Assembly (NCBI GenBank): GCA_902599445.1
Contig: CACKFK010000003.1
Location: forward strand, 1 to 64,000
Direction of reading: 5' to 3'
DNA from: an uncultured Alphaproteobacteria bacterium
GTDB taxonomy: Bacteria; Pseudomonadota; Alphaproteobacteria; Rhodobacterales; Rhodobacteraceae
DNA length: 64,000 bases
Part shown: positions 1 to 8,447 of the stretch, piece after piece
Layout: every line of letters starts with the position of its first letter
Position numbering within the stretch: position 1 is the stretch's first letter
Position numbers and translations under genes: made by a program
The notes under the pieces: generated by a model
What the model saw: the letters and a program-made list of their open reading frames with translations, nothing else
The model's database searches: none
Told to the model about the DNA's origin: nothing

Positions 1-68
1 CGATTAAAATTGCAAAAAAGTTTGATTGTCTGCCGGTATGGTTAAATGATATAGAGGAGCAAGATTAG
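1..68 (+). CDS. C-terminal fragment of an unidentified protein (5' truncated)
   Basis: Frame 3 is open from the window edge to a TAG at 66-68 and would encode a 21-residue tail ending in WLNDIEEQD. It lies 21 bases before the DUF1365 gene on the same strand. In related clusters the gene in this place is usually an FAD-dependent amine oxidase-like protein. The tail is too short to confirm that, so the identity is inferred from context only. Confidence 0.35.
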   Translation, partial: IKIAKKFDCLPVWLNDIEEQD

Positions 69-89
69 GGATCACTGATTTTAAAACTT

Positions 90-848
90 ATGAATTTAGG
101 CAACTGCATATATGTAGGAAAAGTAATGCACATGAGGCTGGCTCCCAAAAAACACCAGTTTCGGCATAAAATATTTAGTCTCTTTCTAGACATTGATACT
201 TTTGAGAGGATAAATAGCAAACTCAGATTATTCAGCTTAAATTGCTTTGGATTGATATCGATACATTACAAGGATCATGCGACCAGAAATGGAATGAAAC
301 TAAGGCCATGGGTTGATGCATTATTAGATCAACATGATCTACCACCTGCAGAAAAAGTTTTTCTATTGAGTTTCCCTAGGATCTTGGGGTTTGGCTTTAA
401 CCCTATATCAATTTATTTTTGTTATTCGCAAGAAAAACTTTGTTCCGTGATTTATGAAGTTAAAAATACCCATGGAGATCAGATCCCATACGTTTTCCGA
501 GCCGTAGTAAGCGAAGATGGTATCATTCGCCACCAACAAAAGAAAGAAATGTATGTCTCGCCATTCTTAGATATGGAAAAGACGTATTATTTTACAATTC
601 ATCCACCGGATGGAAAATTAGCGGTTCGAATTAAAGAAACTGGAAAGGAGGGGAAAGTCTTAATAGCCACTCAGAATGGGCGGTTTAAGCCCTTAACCGA
701 TGGTAACCTCTTAGGAGTTGTCCTTTCATATCCGTTGATGGGTATTAAAGTTACTCTTGCAATTCATTGGCATGCCCTTAGATTATTTTTAAAAGGCTTG
801 CGTTATTATTCTTATGAGGAGTGGGTGCGTAGCATTAGAAAGAATTGA
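90..848 (+). CDS. DUF1365 family protein
   Basis: This 252-residue protein matches the DUF1365 family: an N-terminal 'YVGKVMHMRLAPKKHQFRH' segment, a central 'GFGFNPISIYFCY' motif and an 'IHWHALRLFLKG' segment near the end. The biochemical role of the family is not established. It is regularly found between an FAD-dependent oxidoreductase and a cyclopropane-fatty-acyl-phospholipid synthase-like methyltransferase, as here, where the methyltransferase starts 20 bases downstream. A role in modifying membrane fatty acids is therefore inferred from neighbours, not from catalytic residues. The ATG at 90 gives the usual family length. Confidence 0.85.
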   Translation: MNLGNCIYVGKVMHMRLAPKKHQFRHKIFSLFLDIDTFERINSKLRLFSLNCFGLISIHYKDHATRNGMKLRPWVDALLDQHDLPPAEKVFLLSFPRILGFGFNPISIYFCYSQEKLCSVIYEVKNTHGDQIPYVFRAVVSEDGIIRHQQKKEMYVSPFLDMEKTYYFTIHPPDGKLAVRIKETGKEGKVLIATQNGRFKPLTDGNLLGVVLSYPLMGIKVTLAIHWHALRLFLKGLRYYSYEEWVRSIRKN

Positions 849-867
849 CTAATCCTAGGAGGAACTT

Positions 868-2073
868 GTGCAAAAGATTAGTTTAGAGGGTAAATCCAAT
901 CTACCTAGATGGTTTAGTGGGGTATCACTAATTCTAAATAATTTGAGATTTGGGGAGTTGACACTTGTCTTGCCGAATAAAAGGTCCTTCCAATTTGCTG
1001 GAAGCTTGAAAGGGCCTAAGGGTTGTATCATTGTTAAGAACGATGAATTCTTCTCAAGATTGGTGAGAGAAGGAGATAATGGCTTTTCAGAATCATATAT
1101 GGATGGTTGGTGGGACACTCCAGATCTAATGGCTGTTTTAGATGTGATCTTAATGAACAATAATGAAATAGGTAGAAGTTTTCCTGGTGGTTTCATCTTT
1201 AGAAACTATGAAAGGTTGCTTCACTGGTGGCGTTCAAATTCAAAAACACAGGCGAAAAAAAACATTTTTTATCATTACGACTTAGGAAACGAGTTTTATG
1301 CAAAATGGTTAGACAAAACTATGACCTATTCTTCTGCTATTTTCACAACAGGAGCAGAGAGTTTAGAGAAAGCCCAAGAAAATAAATACAAGGCTATTTG
1401 CGATAGTATAAATTCCAAACCGGGCGATCACATTCTAGAAATAGGTTGTGGTTGGGGAGGTTTTATGGAGTATGCCATAAAAAAACGTCAGGTTATGGTG
1501 ACAGGATTAACAATCTCAAAAGCACAACAAGATTTCACCAAAAAACGTCTTTTTGAAGAGGGACTTTCCGACCGTGCTAAGATATTACTTAAAGACTATC
1601 GGAATGAAACCGGAAAATACGACGGAGTGGTTTCTATCGAAATGTTTGAGGCCGTGGGTGAAAAATATTGGCCCTTATATTTCCGATCTATGCAAAACTT
1701 CATGAAAAACGGTGCGCACTCGGCATTACAAATTATTACAATAGCAGATGAATTGTTCCCAGAATATAGAAAGAGAGTGGATTTCATTCAAAAATATATT
1801 TTCCCAGGAGGAATGTTGCCGAGTATGAAAGCTTTGGATATGCAAATTTCGAAAGCAGGCCTACAGAAAATAGATACAAAATATTTCGGGGCTAGTTACT
1901 CTAAGACATTACGTTTATGGCATGACAAGTTTAATTCTGTTTGGGATGAAATCGCTTCTGGAAAGTTTGATTCAAGATTTAAAAGAATGTGGAATTTCTA
2001 TTTAGCTTCGTGTGCTGCTGTTTTCCAATCCAAAACTGGTGATGTAGTCCAAGTGACACTGAAAAGAACATAA
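868..2073 (+). CDS. cyclopropane-fatty-acyl-phospholipid synthase-like SAM methyltransferase
   Basis: A 401-residue protein of the CFA synthase / mycolic acid methyltransferase family. Visible features are the 'FYHYDLGNEFYAKWLD' segment, the SAM-binding 'ILEIGCGWGGF' (about residue 190), 'YDGVVSIEMFEAVGEKYW', and a C-terminal 'FIQKYIFPGGMLPS' motif. The family transfers a methylene or methyl group from SAM to unsaturated acyl chains of membrane phospholipids. The start is GTG at 868, supported by AGGAGG at 857-862. Because it sits with DUF1365, a GPH-type MFS, an SDR and a DUF6134-like protein, it may be the RSP_1091/UfaM-like enzyme of the singlet-oxygen regulon rather than a housekeeping CFA synthase; that distinction is inference. 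Confidence 0.88.
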   Translation: MQKISLEGKSNLPRWFSGVSLILNNLRFGELTLVLPNKRSFQFAGSLKGPKGCIIVKNDEFFSRLVREGDNGFSESYMDGWWDTPDLMAVLDVILMNNNEIGRSFPGGFIFRNYERLLHWWRSNSKTQAKKNIFYHYDLGNEFYAKWLDKTMTYSSAIFTTGAESLEKAQENKYKAICDSINSKPGDHILEIGCGWGGFMEYAIKKRQVMVTGLTISKAQQDFTKKRLFEEGLSDRAKILLKDYRNETGKYDGVVSIEMFEAVGEKYWPLYFRSMQNFMKNGAHSALQIITIADELFPEYRKRVDFIQKYIFPGGMLPSMKALDMQISKAGLQKIDTKYFGASYSKTLRLWHDKFNSVWDEIASGKFDSRFKRMWNFYLASCAAVFQSKTGDVVQVTLKRT

Positions 2074-2088
2074 GATCTCATAAAAATT

Positions 2089-3429
2089 TTGACAAGGATC
2101 CTAACATATAGCCTCCCCTCCATACCTTTAGCAGCTTTGTATTTTGGGGTGTATATACTTTTGGGCGAGTTTTATTCGAATGTTTTTGGTTTATCACTTT
2201 CTGCGATTGGGACCAGTTTTATACTTATTAGATTATTTGATGCATTTTCAGATCCAATAATGGGTTATGTTAGTGACAATTTCTATACAGGAGTTGGTAA
2301 ACGAAAGCCCTGGGTTTTTTTGGGAGGCGGTATTTTTTTTTATGCAGCTTGGATGCTTTTTGTACCTGATCTGGAATCAGAAATAACAATTTCTTACTTT
2401 GCGTTCTGGCTTTTTATTTCTACCATTGGTTGGACTATAATGTACTCACCCTATTATGCTCTTGGAGCAGAGTTAAGTAGGGATTATTCTGAAAGAAGTA
2501 AAATAACCTTTTGTCGGGAGCTGTTTGTCCTTTTAGGAATAGTTCTAGCCTCTTTACTCTATTCCATAGGCTTTGAACCAAAAACGCATCTAGTTATTTT
2601 TGGTATTGAACCCTCTGTCGGGCTTAAGCAGATATGTCTCATCTCTGGGGGTCTTTTTTTACTATCAATGATATTTTTTTTTGTATCAAGAGAAACTGGG
2701 GCAAATACTGGCAATCAAAAAAACCACAAATTTAAGGTCCAGGAAATAATAGAAGTTTTCAAGACCCAAAGATTATTTTTACGTTTGCTAGCATCACAGT
2801 TTTTGAACGGATTGGCGAATGGTTTTCCACCCGCTCTTTTCGTTTTTTTTGTAAGTTATCTTTTACAGATGCCAGCTCTCACTGGGCCGTTATTACTATT
2901 ATATTTTGTAGGAGCAATTATAGGAGTACCAGTTTGGCTTTTACTAAGCCACAAATATGACAAACACAGGGTTTGGTGCGTGGCCATGATTTACGCTTGT
3001 ACAGTATTTTCCTTTGTAATAATGCTTGGTAAAGGGGATTTAGTAGGGTTTTCAATCATTTGCTTTTTGAGCGGATTGGCTCTAAGTGCTGATTTAGCTT
3101 TACCAACTTCTATTCAAGCTGACGTGTTAGATTTGGAAGTCCTGCGTACCGGGAAGAGACCTGCTGGTCAATTTTTTGCTATTTGGGGATTTATCTCTAA
3201 ATCTGCTATGGCTATTTCAACTGGCTTAGCACTGATTTTGTTAGATCTGGTAGAATTCCAGCCAAATACAACTAATGAGGTATTTGCATTAACATCTTTG
3301 TCCTTGATGTATGGGGGGGTGCCAATAATACTTAAGTGTTTGTCGGTTTATTTGATGTGGAATTTTGAATTGGACCGAAAAAAACACCAGGAAATCATGG
3401 ATTCGTTGCTTTTAAAAGAAACCAGCTAA
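2089..3429 (+). CDS. MFS transporter, GPH (MelB-like) family
   Basis: A 446-residue membrane protein with about 12 predicted transmembrane segments. It has the GPH-family N-terminal signature 'RLFDAFSDPIMGYVSDN' followed by 'GKRKPWVFLGG', and a MelB-like 'SIQADVLDLEVLRTGKRPAGQFFA' region near residue 345. GPH transporters couple substrate movement to Na+ or H+; the substrate here cannot be read from sequence. It starts with TTG at 2089, 15 bases after the CFA-like gene, so the two are probably co-transcribed. A transporter of this family is also part of the RSP_1087-1091 group in Rhodobacter sphaeroides, which supports treating the block as one functional unit. Confidence 0.85.
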   Translation: MTRILTYSLPSIPLAALYFGVYILLGEFYSNVFGLSLSAIGTSFILIRLFDAFSDPIMGYVSDNFYTGVGKRKPWVFLGGGIFFYAAWMLFVPDLESEITISYFAFWLFISTIGWTIMYSPYYALGAELSRDYSERSKITFCRELFVLLGIVLASLLYSIGFEPKTHLVIFGIEPSVGLKQICLISGGLFLLSMIFFFVSRETGANTGNQKNHKFKVQEIIEVFKTQRLFLRLLASQFLNGLANGFPPALFVFFVSYLLQMPALTGPLLLLYFVGAIIGVPVWLLLSHKYDKHRVWCVAMIYACTVFSFVIMLGKGDLVGFSIICFLSGLALSADLALPTSIQADVLDLEVLRTGKRPAGQFFAIWGFISKSAMAISTGLALILLDLVEFQPNTTNEVFALTSLSLMYGGVPIILKCLSVYLMWNFELDRKKHQEIMDSLLLKETS

Positions 3430-3438
3430 TCGCATACT

Positions 3439-4284
3439 TTAAAAAAATTTATCCATTAATTTTTTGGGTATATAGGGCCACAATTTCTGGGAAAAATCGT
3501 TAGTAGGGGTATATCTTATTTTTGGATATTTTGTTTCTATACTTTTCAGAATCACCTTTGACAATTTATCAATGGGAAGAGAGTTTTGATCAAATTTCTC
3601 CAATGACCTTAGAATTTTATTGAAAGGCGTATAATATTCAGTATCAGAAAAGTTCATATTTCTTCCATGACGTTTTAGGGTATTCCATATTGGTGTAGAA
3701 ATCGAACCTGGGGCCACAATAATGACCTTAATACCATATGGCTTTAATTCTCTCCTTATTGATTCAGAGAAGGCTTCGACCGCATGTTTGCTGGCACAAT
3801 ATGCACTCATGAAAGGCGAACCAATTTTACCCCCTAAAATACTACTGATATTGATAATCCTCCCAGGAGGTCCCTCTAACTTCCTATTTGTTCCAAGTAA
3901 TGGCAGAAAAGTTTTTGTGCACAAAAAAGTTCCTAGTACTTTGGTATTTATTTGCGTCACAAATTCAGTTGTAGTCATATACTCAACCGGACCAAGAGTG
4001 GCTACACCTGCGTTATTAATCAAAGCACAAAGCTTCGCACTTCCTAAGTATTTCTCAACCTTATTTCTCGCTTTAAGTACCTGAGACTCAATTGTGACAT
4101 CCATGATAATGGATTCAAATCTAGAGCCAAACTCTTTTGACAAGGTCGCAGAGTCCTTTTTGGATCTGACAGTACCAAACACTTTGTATCCAGTTGATAC
4201 AAGCATTCGACATAGCTCTTTTCCTATCCCGCTAGAACTTCCAGTAACGAGAACGACTTGCTCTTTTTTGTTCAGGTTTTCCAT
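3439..4284 (-). CDS. short-chain dehydrogenase/reductase (SDR)
   Basis: A 281-residue classical SDR. It has the cofactor motif TGSSSGIGKEL near the N-terminus, the structural NNAG motif, the catalytic Ser region 'IINISSILGG' and the catalytic YCASK (Tyr-xxx-Lys) about residue 163. It should carry out an NAD(P)-dependent oxidation or reduction of an alcohol or carbonyl; substrate unknown. It converges on the MFS gene with a 9-base gap and overlaps the upstream DUF6134-like gene by 13 bases, so these two minus-strand genes form an operon. Confidence 0.88.
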   Translation of the reverse strand: MENLNKKEQVVLVTGSSSGIGKELCRMLVSTGYKVFGTVRSKKDSATLSKEFGSRFESIIMDVTIESQVLKARNKVEKYLGSAKLCALINNAGVATLGPVEYMTTTEFVTQINTKVLGTFLCTKTFLPLLGTNRKLEGPPGRIINISSILGGKIGSPFMSAYCASKHAVEAFSESIRRELKPYGIKVIIVAPGSISTPIWNTLKRHGRNMNFSDTEYYTPFNKILRSLEKFDQNSLPIDKLSKVILKSIETKYPKIRYTPTNDFSQKLWPYIPKKLMDKFF

Positions 4285-4946
4285 AGCGAGTGCATGTTCC
4301 CATTGCTTTTATTTAGGACAAATTCGGCCTGAGACCCTCCTGCATAAAAGCGACTACCAAGCCATTTACCTTCTTCTGAGTAAAGTAATTCTAATTCTAA
4401 ATCACCGGTCACCTTCCAAAGTGTTGCCGGTATATTTCCTTTGAGACTTTTAGCCATGTCAGCACCCACTTTGGTGGTAGAAATCTCCAGAGGATCCCCA
4501 TCTTGAGTGCTAATCCACGTCTTCCTTTTTAGGAAATCCGGTGAAAAGTAACTTGTAGTAGCAGGGTTTCCTTTAACTATCCCAGAGAATTTTGATCCCT
4601 CAACTTTGAATCCCTTGCTTGTGCGATTACCCTTGGCAAATTCCTTCTTCTTTCCCACTAGAGTTTCAGAGGCTAGTTTAATTAAGGTTCCTGATTCCCA
4701 TGTTTCCTTGTTCTTAAGTTTGTAAGAAAATGCATCGAAACTCAGAATTTTAACCGATATCTCTACGTCAATGTTGGCTGTCACTTTATTACCTGATTGT
4801 GTTAGATTGATTTTGGAATAGCCGACCTCTAATCCCCTCCAGACCAGGGAGAAAGATGTCGAGGCTTTTTGGGCTAGAGATATAGAAGGGTACATCCCAG
4901 CAAAAACAGTTGCACTAGTTCCAAGCAGTAATTTTCGTCTATTCAT
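4272..4946 (-). CDS. DUF6134-like secreted protein
   Basis: A 224-residue protein starting MNRRKLLLGTSATVFAG, a signal peptide with a twin-arginine-like start and a cleavage site probably after ISLAQ. The rest is beta-rich ('SFSLVWRGLEVGYSKINL' and repeated amphipathic strands) with no catalytic motif that I can see. It resembles small periplasmic proteins (DUF6134/DUF3108-like) that accompany DUF1365/CFA/SDR clusters and may bind a lipid or similar ligand; this is inference. The upstream 239-base gap to the divergent mscS-like gene must hold promoters for both genes, but I could not identify them with confidence. Confidence 0.7.
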   Translation of the reverse strand: MNRRKLLLGTSATVFAGMYPSISLAQKASTSFSLVWRGLEVGYSKINLTQSGNKVTANIDVEISVKILSFDAFSYKLKNKETWESGTLIKLASETLVGKKKEFAKGNRTSKGFKVEGSKFSGIVKGNPATTSYFSPDFLKRKTWISTQDGDPLEISTTKVGADMAKSLKGNIPATLWKVTGDLELELLYSEEGKWLGSRFYAGGSQAEFVLNKSNGNMHSLWKT

Positions 4947-5185
4947 TTTATCCCAAAAAATCTAGGTAACTATCATTAACACGGTTCTTATTATTTAAAA
5001 TATCAAGTAAGTAAAACTTGGATTTATCACTATTCTTTCTTATTGTACAGATAACGAATTAAGCAAAAGATTCATGAATGAGGAGAATCTTAAAAATCTG
5101 GTAATAATATTCTAAATGTGTAAGAAAGCAAGAAGACCTCCTAGTTTGTTGTGATGAAAACATATTATTAAATACGGTCAGAGTA

Positions 5186-7549
5186 TTGAAAAATATTGAA
5201 AAGTATAACGTCTATTTTACCTGGCCAAGGTGGGTTTTGAATATAGCATTGTGGGCCACACTAGTCTTTTTCATGACTTGTTATGTATCTTATGCAGATG
5301 ATTATAAAACTATCGATGAGCAATCTGAAATTCTTTTGGATTATGCTGAAAAGATTATTGCAAACAATTTAACGTCAGAATATTTGTTGAAACGAACCAG
5401 ATCCCGGTTGGTCAAGATGCGAGGCACTCTGTTGGAAAGTGAAGGAGTGCAACTGACTAGAGTGAAAAATTTGACAGATCAAATAAAAGCAATGGATTCG
5501 CCAGTATTAGATGGTGAAATAATATCTGACCGCTTAAAGGATTTGAAGGAAAGATTGACATTGGATTTGGCTGCAGCAAGTTTTCCTTTAGCTTTCTCAA
5601 GGTCTGCGAGGGAACGAGCGGAGCAATATATCGGCAAGATAGATGCTGTACTGCTTGAGAGATTCAAATCAAAACTTTTATCAAAAAATCCTAGCCCTTT
5701 GTATTTGCTTTCATGGGTTGTAACAATTTCTGAATTATCAGTGATAAGCCAAGAAGTTCTGAGCCAAGTAACTGAATCGGCAGAAAACCTAGGTAATAAT
5801 ATAAGTACAAGAATAATGTCTCCTATATTATTTTTCTTTCTGGGATTGGTATTTTTTTGGTTAAAAGGGATCATTCGGAATGAAATAGATGGTAGGATTA
5901 AGGTTACAGATTCGAAAAGATATGAAGCAATTTTTTCCGTAGTAGAAAATTTGAATCAATTAATACTACCAGTCATTGGATATTTGGCTATCTGTAATGG
6001 TCTAAAGTTAACGGGTATATTTGGAGAATTTAGTGCACTATTTCTTGATTATACTCTTAAAATTATTTTGTCTGTTATAGTAGCGCGATGGCTAATACTG
6101 AGTCTTGCCTCTGAGAGTATTCAGGTTGGTCATTTATTCAATTTTGATGAAGATAAGGAAAAAAAAGTAGTCAGGTTAGTGATTCAGTTGTCGCTATCTT
6201 TTGGCGCAATTCTATTTATAGACATGGTTTATAAAGGTTTTAACTTAAGCACAATATCCCAAGGAAATTTGTATTTCCCTATAATTGTAATAAGTTCTCT
6301 TACGTTGTTTCATCTGAGTAAAATAATTAAAACTGCTGACAATTATGAAACTTTCGCAGGAAGGTCAACTACTTTTCCCAAAATGGCTAGTAGAACTATT
6401 CTATTACTGACCATTCTCATTCCAGCTTTTGCAATTATTGGATATATAGAGGCTTCTCTATACCTTGTTAGAGGAATTGTTCTCAGCTTAGCAGTAATAG
6501 CTGGAGCATATATAGGGTACAGAATTGTTGATACGATTGTTAAGGGGGTCTTAACCAGGGATGATTTGGGAGACTTGAGCACTTTTGTCAGACTGCTCTC
6601 TAGCCTTATAGCCGTAATAATTTTTGCTCTTGCGATTATGGTTATTACCTTGGTTTGGGGATTAGGGATAAGTAACCTTCAGGATATGTGGTTTCGGATA
6701 AATGAGGGTGTGTCTCTTGGAGATAGCCGAGTAACACCTTCAGGCTTAGCCAAATTTCTGATTATTTTTACATTTGGTTATATGCTTACTCGTTTTTTAC
6801 AGAGAGTACTCAGGGAGAAAATTTTACCTTCCACTAATTTGGATGCAGGAGGAAAGGGAGCACTTCTTTCTGGGGTGGGGTACATTGGTTATTTTCTGGC
6901 TGGGATCCTTGCATTGTCATCAACAGGCTTAGATTTATCCAGCCTGGCCATTTTAGCAGGAGCGTTGTCTGTTGGCCTGGGTTTTGGAATGCAAACCATA
7001 GTTTCAAATTTTGTGTCTGGTATTATAATGTTGATTGAGAGACCAATTAAAGAAGGAGATTGGATTGAGGTGTCAGGCTATTCTGGTACGGTCAAAACGA
7101 TTTCTGTTAGATCTACTCACTTACAGACCTTTAATAAGGCAACTGCTATTATCCCAAATTCAGCTATTATTTCGAGTTCGGTATTAAACTGGATGCATGG
7201 TGATGTTGAGGGTCGAGTTAGTGTTCCTATCGAAGTTGCATATGGGACTAATCCAGATTTAGTCAAGCGGTTGCTTCTGGAAATTGCTAGCGCACATCTG
7301 AAGGTTCTTGATGATCCTGAACCTGTTGTTTTGCTCAGAGGTTTTGGTGAAAGTGCATTAAAATTTGAACTCAGAGCATTTATTACTGAAAAGTTTAGTC
7401 TCAATGTACAATCAGAATTGAACTTTGAAGTCCTAAAGGTTTTCGAAAAGCATAATATAGAAATTCCATATCCAAAACGCGATTTAAATTTAAAAATTGA
7501 CTCTAAAGACCCTAATCAATCCAAAATATTTGGAAAAAGAGATAAATGA
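5186..7549 (+). CDS. large MscS-family mechanosensitive channel (DUF3772-type)
   Basis: A 787-residue inner-membrane protein. The N-terminal part (about residues 40-210) is a periplasmic, coiled-coil-rich DUF3772-like domain after a signal or transmembrane segment; about ten membrane helices follow. The C-terminal third is the MscS core: pore helix 'LAILAGALSVGLGFGMQTIVSNFVSGIIML', then the beta domain 'RPIKEGDWIEVSGYSGTVKTISVRSTHL' and 'AIIPNSAIISSSVLNW'. Such proteins relieve hypoosmotic stress. The start is TTG at 5186, with no good ATG before the hydrophobic segment, so the exact N-terminus is uncertain. It overlaps the next gene by an ATGA. Confidence 0.88.
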   Translation: MKNIEKYNVYFTWPRWVLNIALWATLVFFMTCYVSYADDYKTIDEQSEILLDYAEKIIANNLTSEYLLKRTRSRLVKMRGTLLESEGVQLTRVKNLTDQIKAMDSPVLDGEIISDRLKDLKERLTLDLAAASFPLAFSRSARERAEQYIGKIDAVLLERFKSKLLSKNPSPLYLLSWVVTISELSVISQEVLSQVTESAENLGNNISTRIMSPILFFFLGLVFFWLKGIIRNEIDGRIKVTDSKRYEAIFSVVENLNQLILPVIGYLAICNGLKLTGIFGEFSALFLDYTLKIILSVIVARWLILSLASESIQVGHLFNFDEDKEKKVVRLVIQLSLSFGAILFIDMVYKGFNLSTISQGNLYFPIIVISSLTLFHLSKIIKTADNYETFAGRSTTFPKMASRTILLLTILIPAFAIIGYIEASLYLVRGIVLSLAVIAGAYIGYRIVDTIVKGVLTRDDLGDLSTFVRLLSSLIAVIIFALAIMVITLVWGLGISNLQDMWFRINEGVSLGDSRVTPSGLAKFLIIFTFGYMLTRFLQRVLREKILPSTNLDAGGKGALLSGVGYIGYFLAGILALSSTGLDLSSLAILAGALSVGLGFGMQTIVSNFVSGIIMLIERPIKEGDWIEVSGYSGTVKTISVRSTHLQTFNKATAIIPNSAIISSSVLNWMHGDVEGRVSVPIEVAYGTNPDLVKRLLLEIASAHLKVLDDPEPVVLLRGFGESALKFELRAFITEKFSLNVQSELNFEVLKVFEKHNIEIPYPKRDLNLKIDSKDPNQSKIFGKRDK

Positions 7550-8268
7550 GAGAGATATCTTTATTTTGGGAAGATGCTTATACGGAGAATGAAACTGCCG
7601 TCATCAAGAAAATTATTCCTAACGAGGGTATAATTTTAGAAAAAACCCTATTTTATCCAACTAGTGGAGGACAACCTTGTGACATTGGTTTGATAAAATT
7701 TGACAAGCAGGTTACCCGTATATTGCAAGTAAGGAAGTTTGAGGATCAAGATATTTTACTAGTACCTGAAGTGTTTCCAGATAACCTTGTGGTTGGAAAG
7801 AGCGGAGTGCAGGAAATAAATTGGGAACTCCGCTATATGCATATGCGGATGCATACGGCACTACACCTTTTATCTGTGGTAATTCCATTACCTGTCACTG
7901 GTGGACAGATTGGTGCGACTAAGAGTAGGTTAGATTTCAGTATGCCTGAACCGGTCGAAGATAAACAAAGGATTGAAGATGGGGTCAATAGTTTAATTCA
8001 ACAGGATCTTGATGTTGAGCAGCTCTGGATTAAAGAGACGGAATTGGACCAGAACCTTAATCTAGTTAAAACGATGTCTGTGTCACCCCCACGCGGTAGA
8101 GGAGATATACGTTTGATAAAGATTTTTTCACCAGAAAGCCAGATTGATCTTCAACCTTGTGGTGGGACTCATGTCAAGAGCACTATTGAAATTGGAAAAA
8201 TAACTGTGGGTAAAATTGAAAATAAGGGAAAAAATAATAGGCGAGTGAACATTCATTTTTCTCAGTAA
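7546..8268 (+). CDS. alanyl-tRNA editing protein (AlaX-M type)
   Basis: A 240-residue free-standing editing domain related to AlaRS. It has an N-terminal segment 'ILEKTLFYPTSGGQPCDIG' and the zinc/active-site motif 'HMRMHTALHLL' (HxxxH) about residue 99. The second metal motif is 'DLQPCGGTHVKSTIEIG' near residue 205 (CxxxH). The family hydrolyses Ser- or Gly-tRNA(Ala) to prevent mistranslation. The ATG overlaps the stop of the mechanosensitive channel gene. It is followed by tRNA-Ser; that neighbour is probably incidental. Confidence 0.92.
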   Translation: MREISLFWEDAYTENETAVIKKIIPNEGIILEKTLFYPTSGGQPCDIGLIKFDKQVTRILQVRKFEDQDILLVPEVFPDNLVVGKSGVQEINWELRYMHMRMHTALHLLSVVIPLPVTGGQIGATKSRLDFSMPEPVEDKQRIEDGVNSLIQQDLDVEQLWIKETELDQNLNLVKTMSVSPPRGRGDIRLIKIFSPESQIDLQPCGGTHVKSTIEIGKITVGKIENKGKNNRRVNIHFSQ

Positions 8269-8331
8269 ATTCGCCAAATTAATTAAAGAGTGCTTGATTA
8301 TTTCTTTCAATAAAGGTTATTTGAACTCTGT

Positions 8332-8421
8332 GGAGAGGTGGCCGAGTGGTCGAAGGCGCACGCCTGGAAAGTGTGTAGGCGGGAGACCGTCTCCAGGGTT
8401 CGAATCCCTGTCTCTCCGCCA
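8332..8421 (+). tRNA. tRNA-Ser (GGA anticodon)
   Basis: A class II tRNA with a long variable arm. The acceptor stem GGAGAGG pairs with TCTCTCC, followed by discriminator G and an encoded CCA. The D-arm begins TGGCCGAGTGGT, the anticodon stem CACGC/GTGTG encloses the loop CTGGAAA (anticodon GGA, reading UCC/UCU), and the T-arm is GGGTTCGAATCCC. It lies between alaX and an MFS gene with no integrase or att repeat nearby. Confidence 0.97.
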
Positions 8422-8447
8422 CGCAATACTGTTTAAATGAGTCAACT

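Noticed and set aside
3722-4444. Plus-strand ORFs of 120 and 116 residues
   Set aside because: They are antisense to the SDR and DUF6134-like genes, have no family character and carry no ribosome-binding site; they are shadows.
8332-8421. tRNA-Ser as an integration site for a genomic island
   Set aside because: No integrase, no repeated tRNA 3' end and no change in composition were found nearby.
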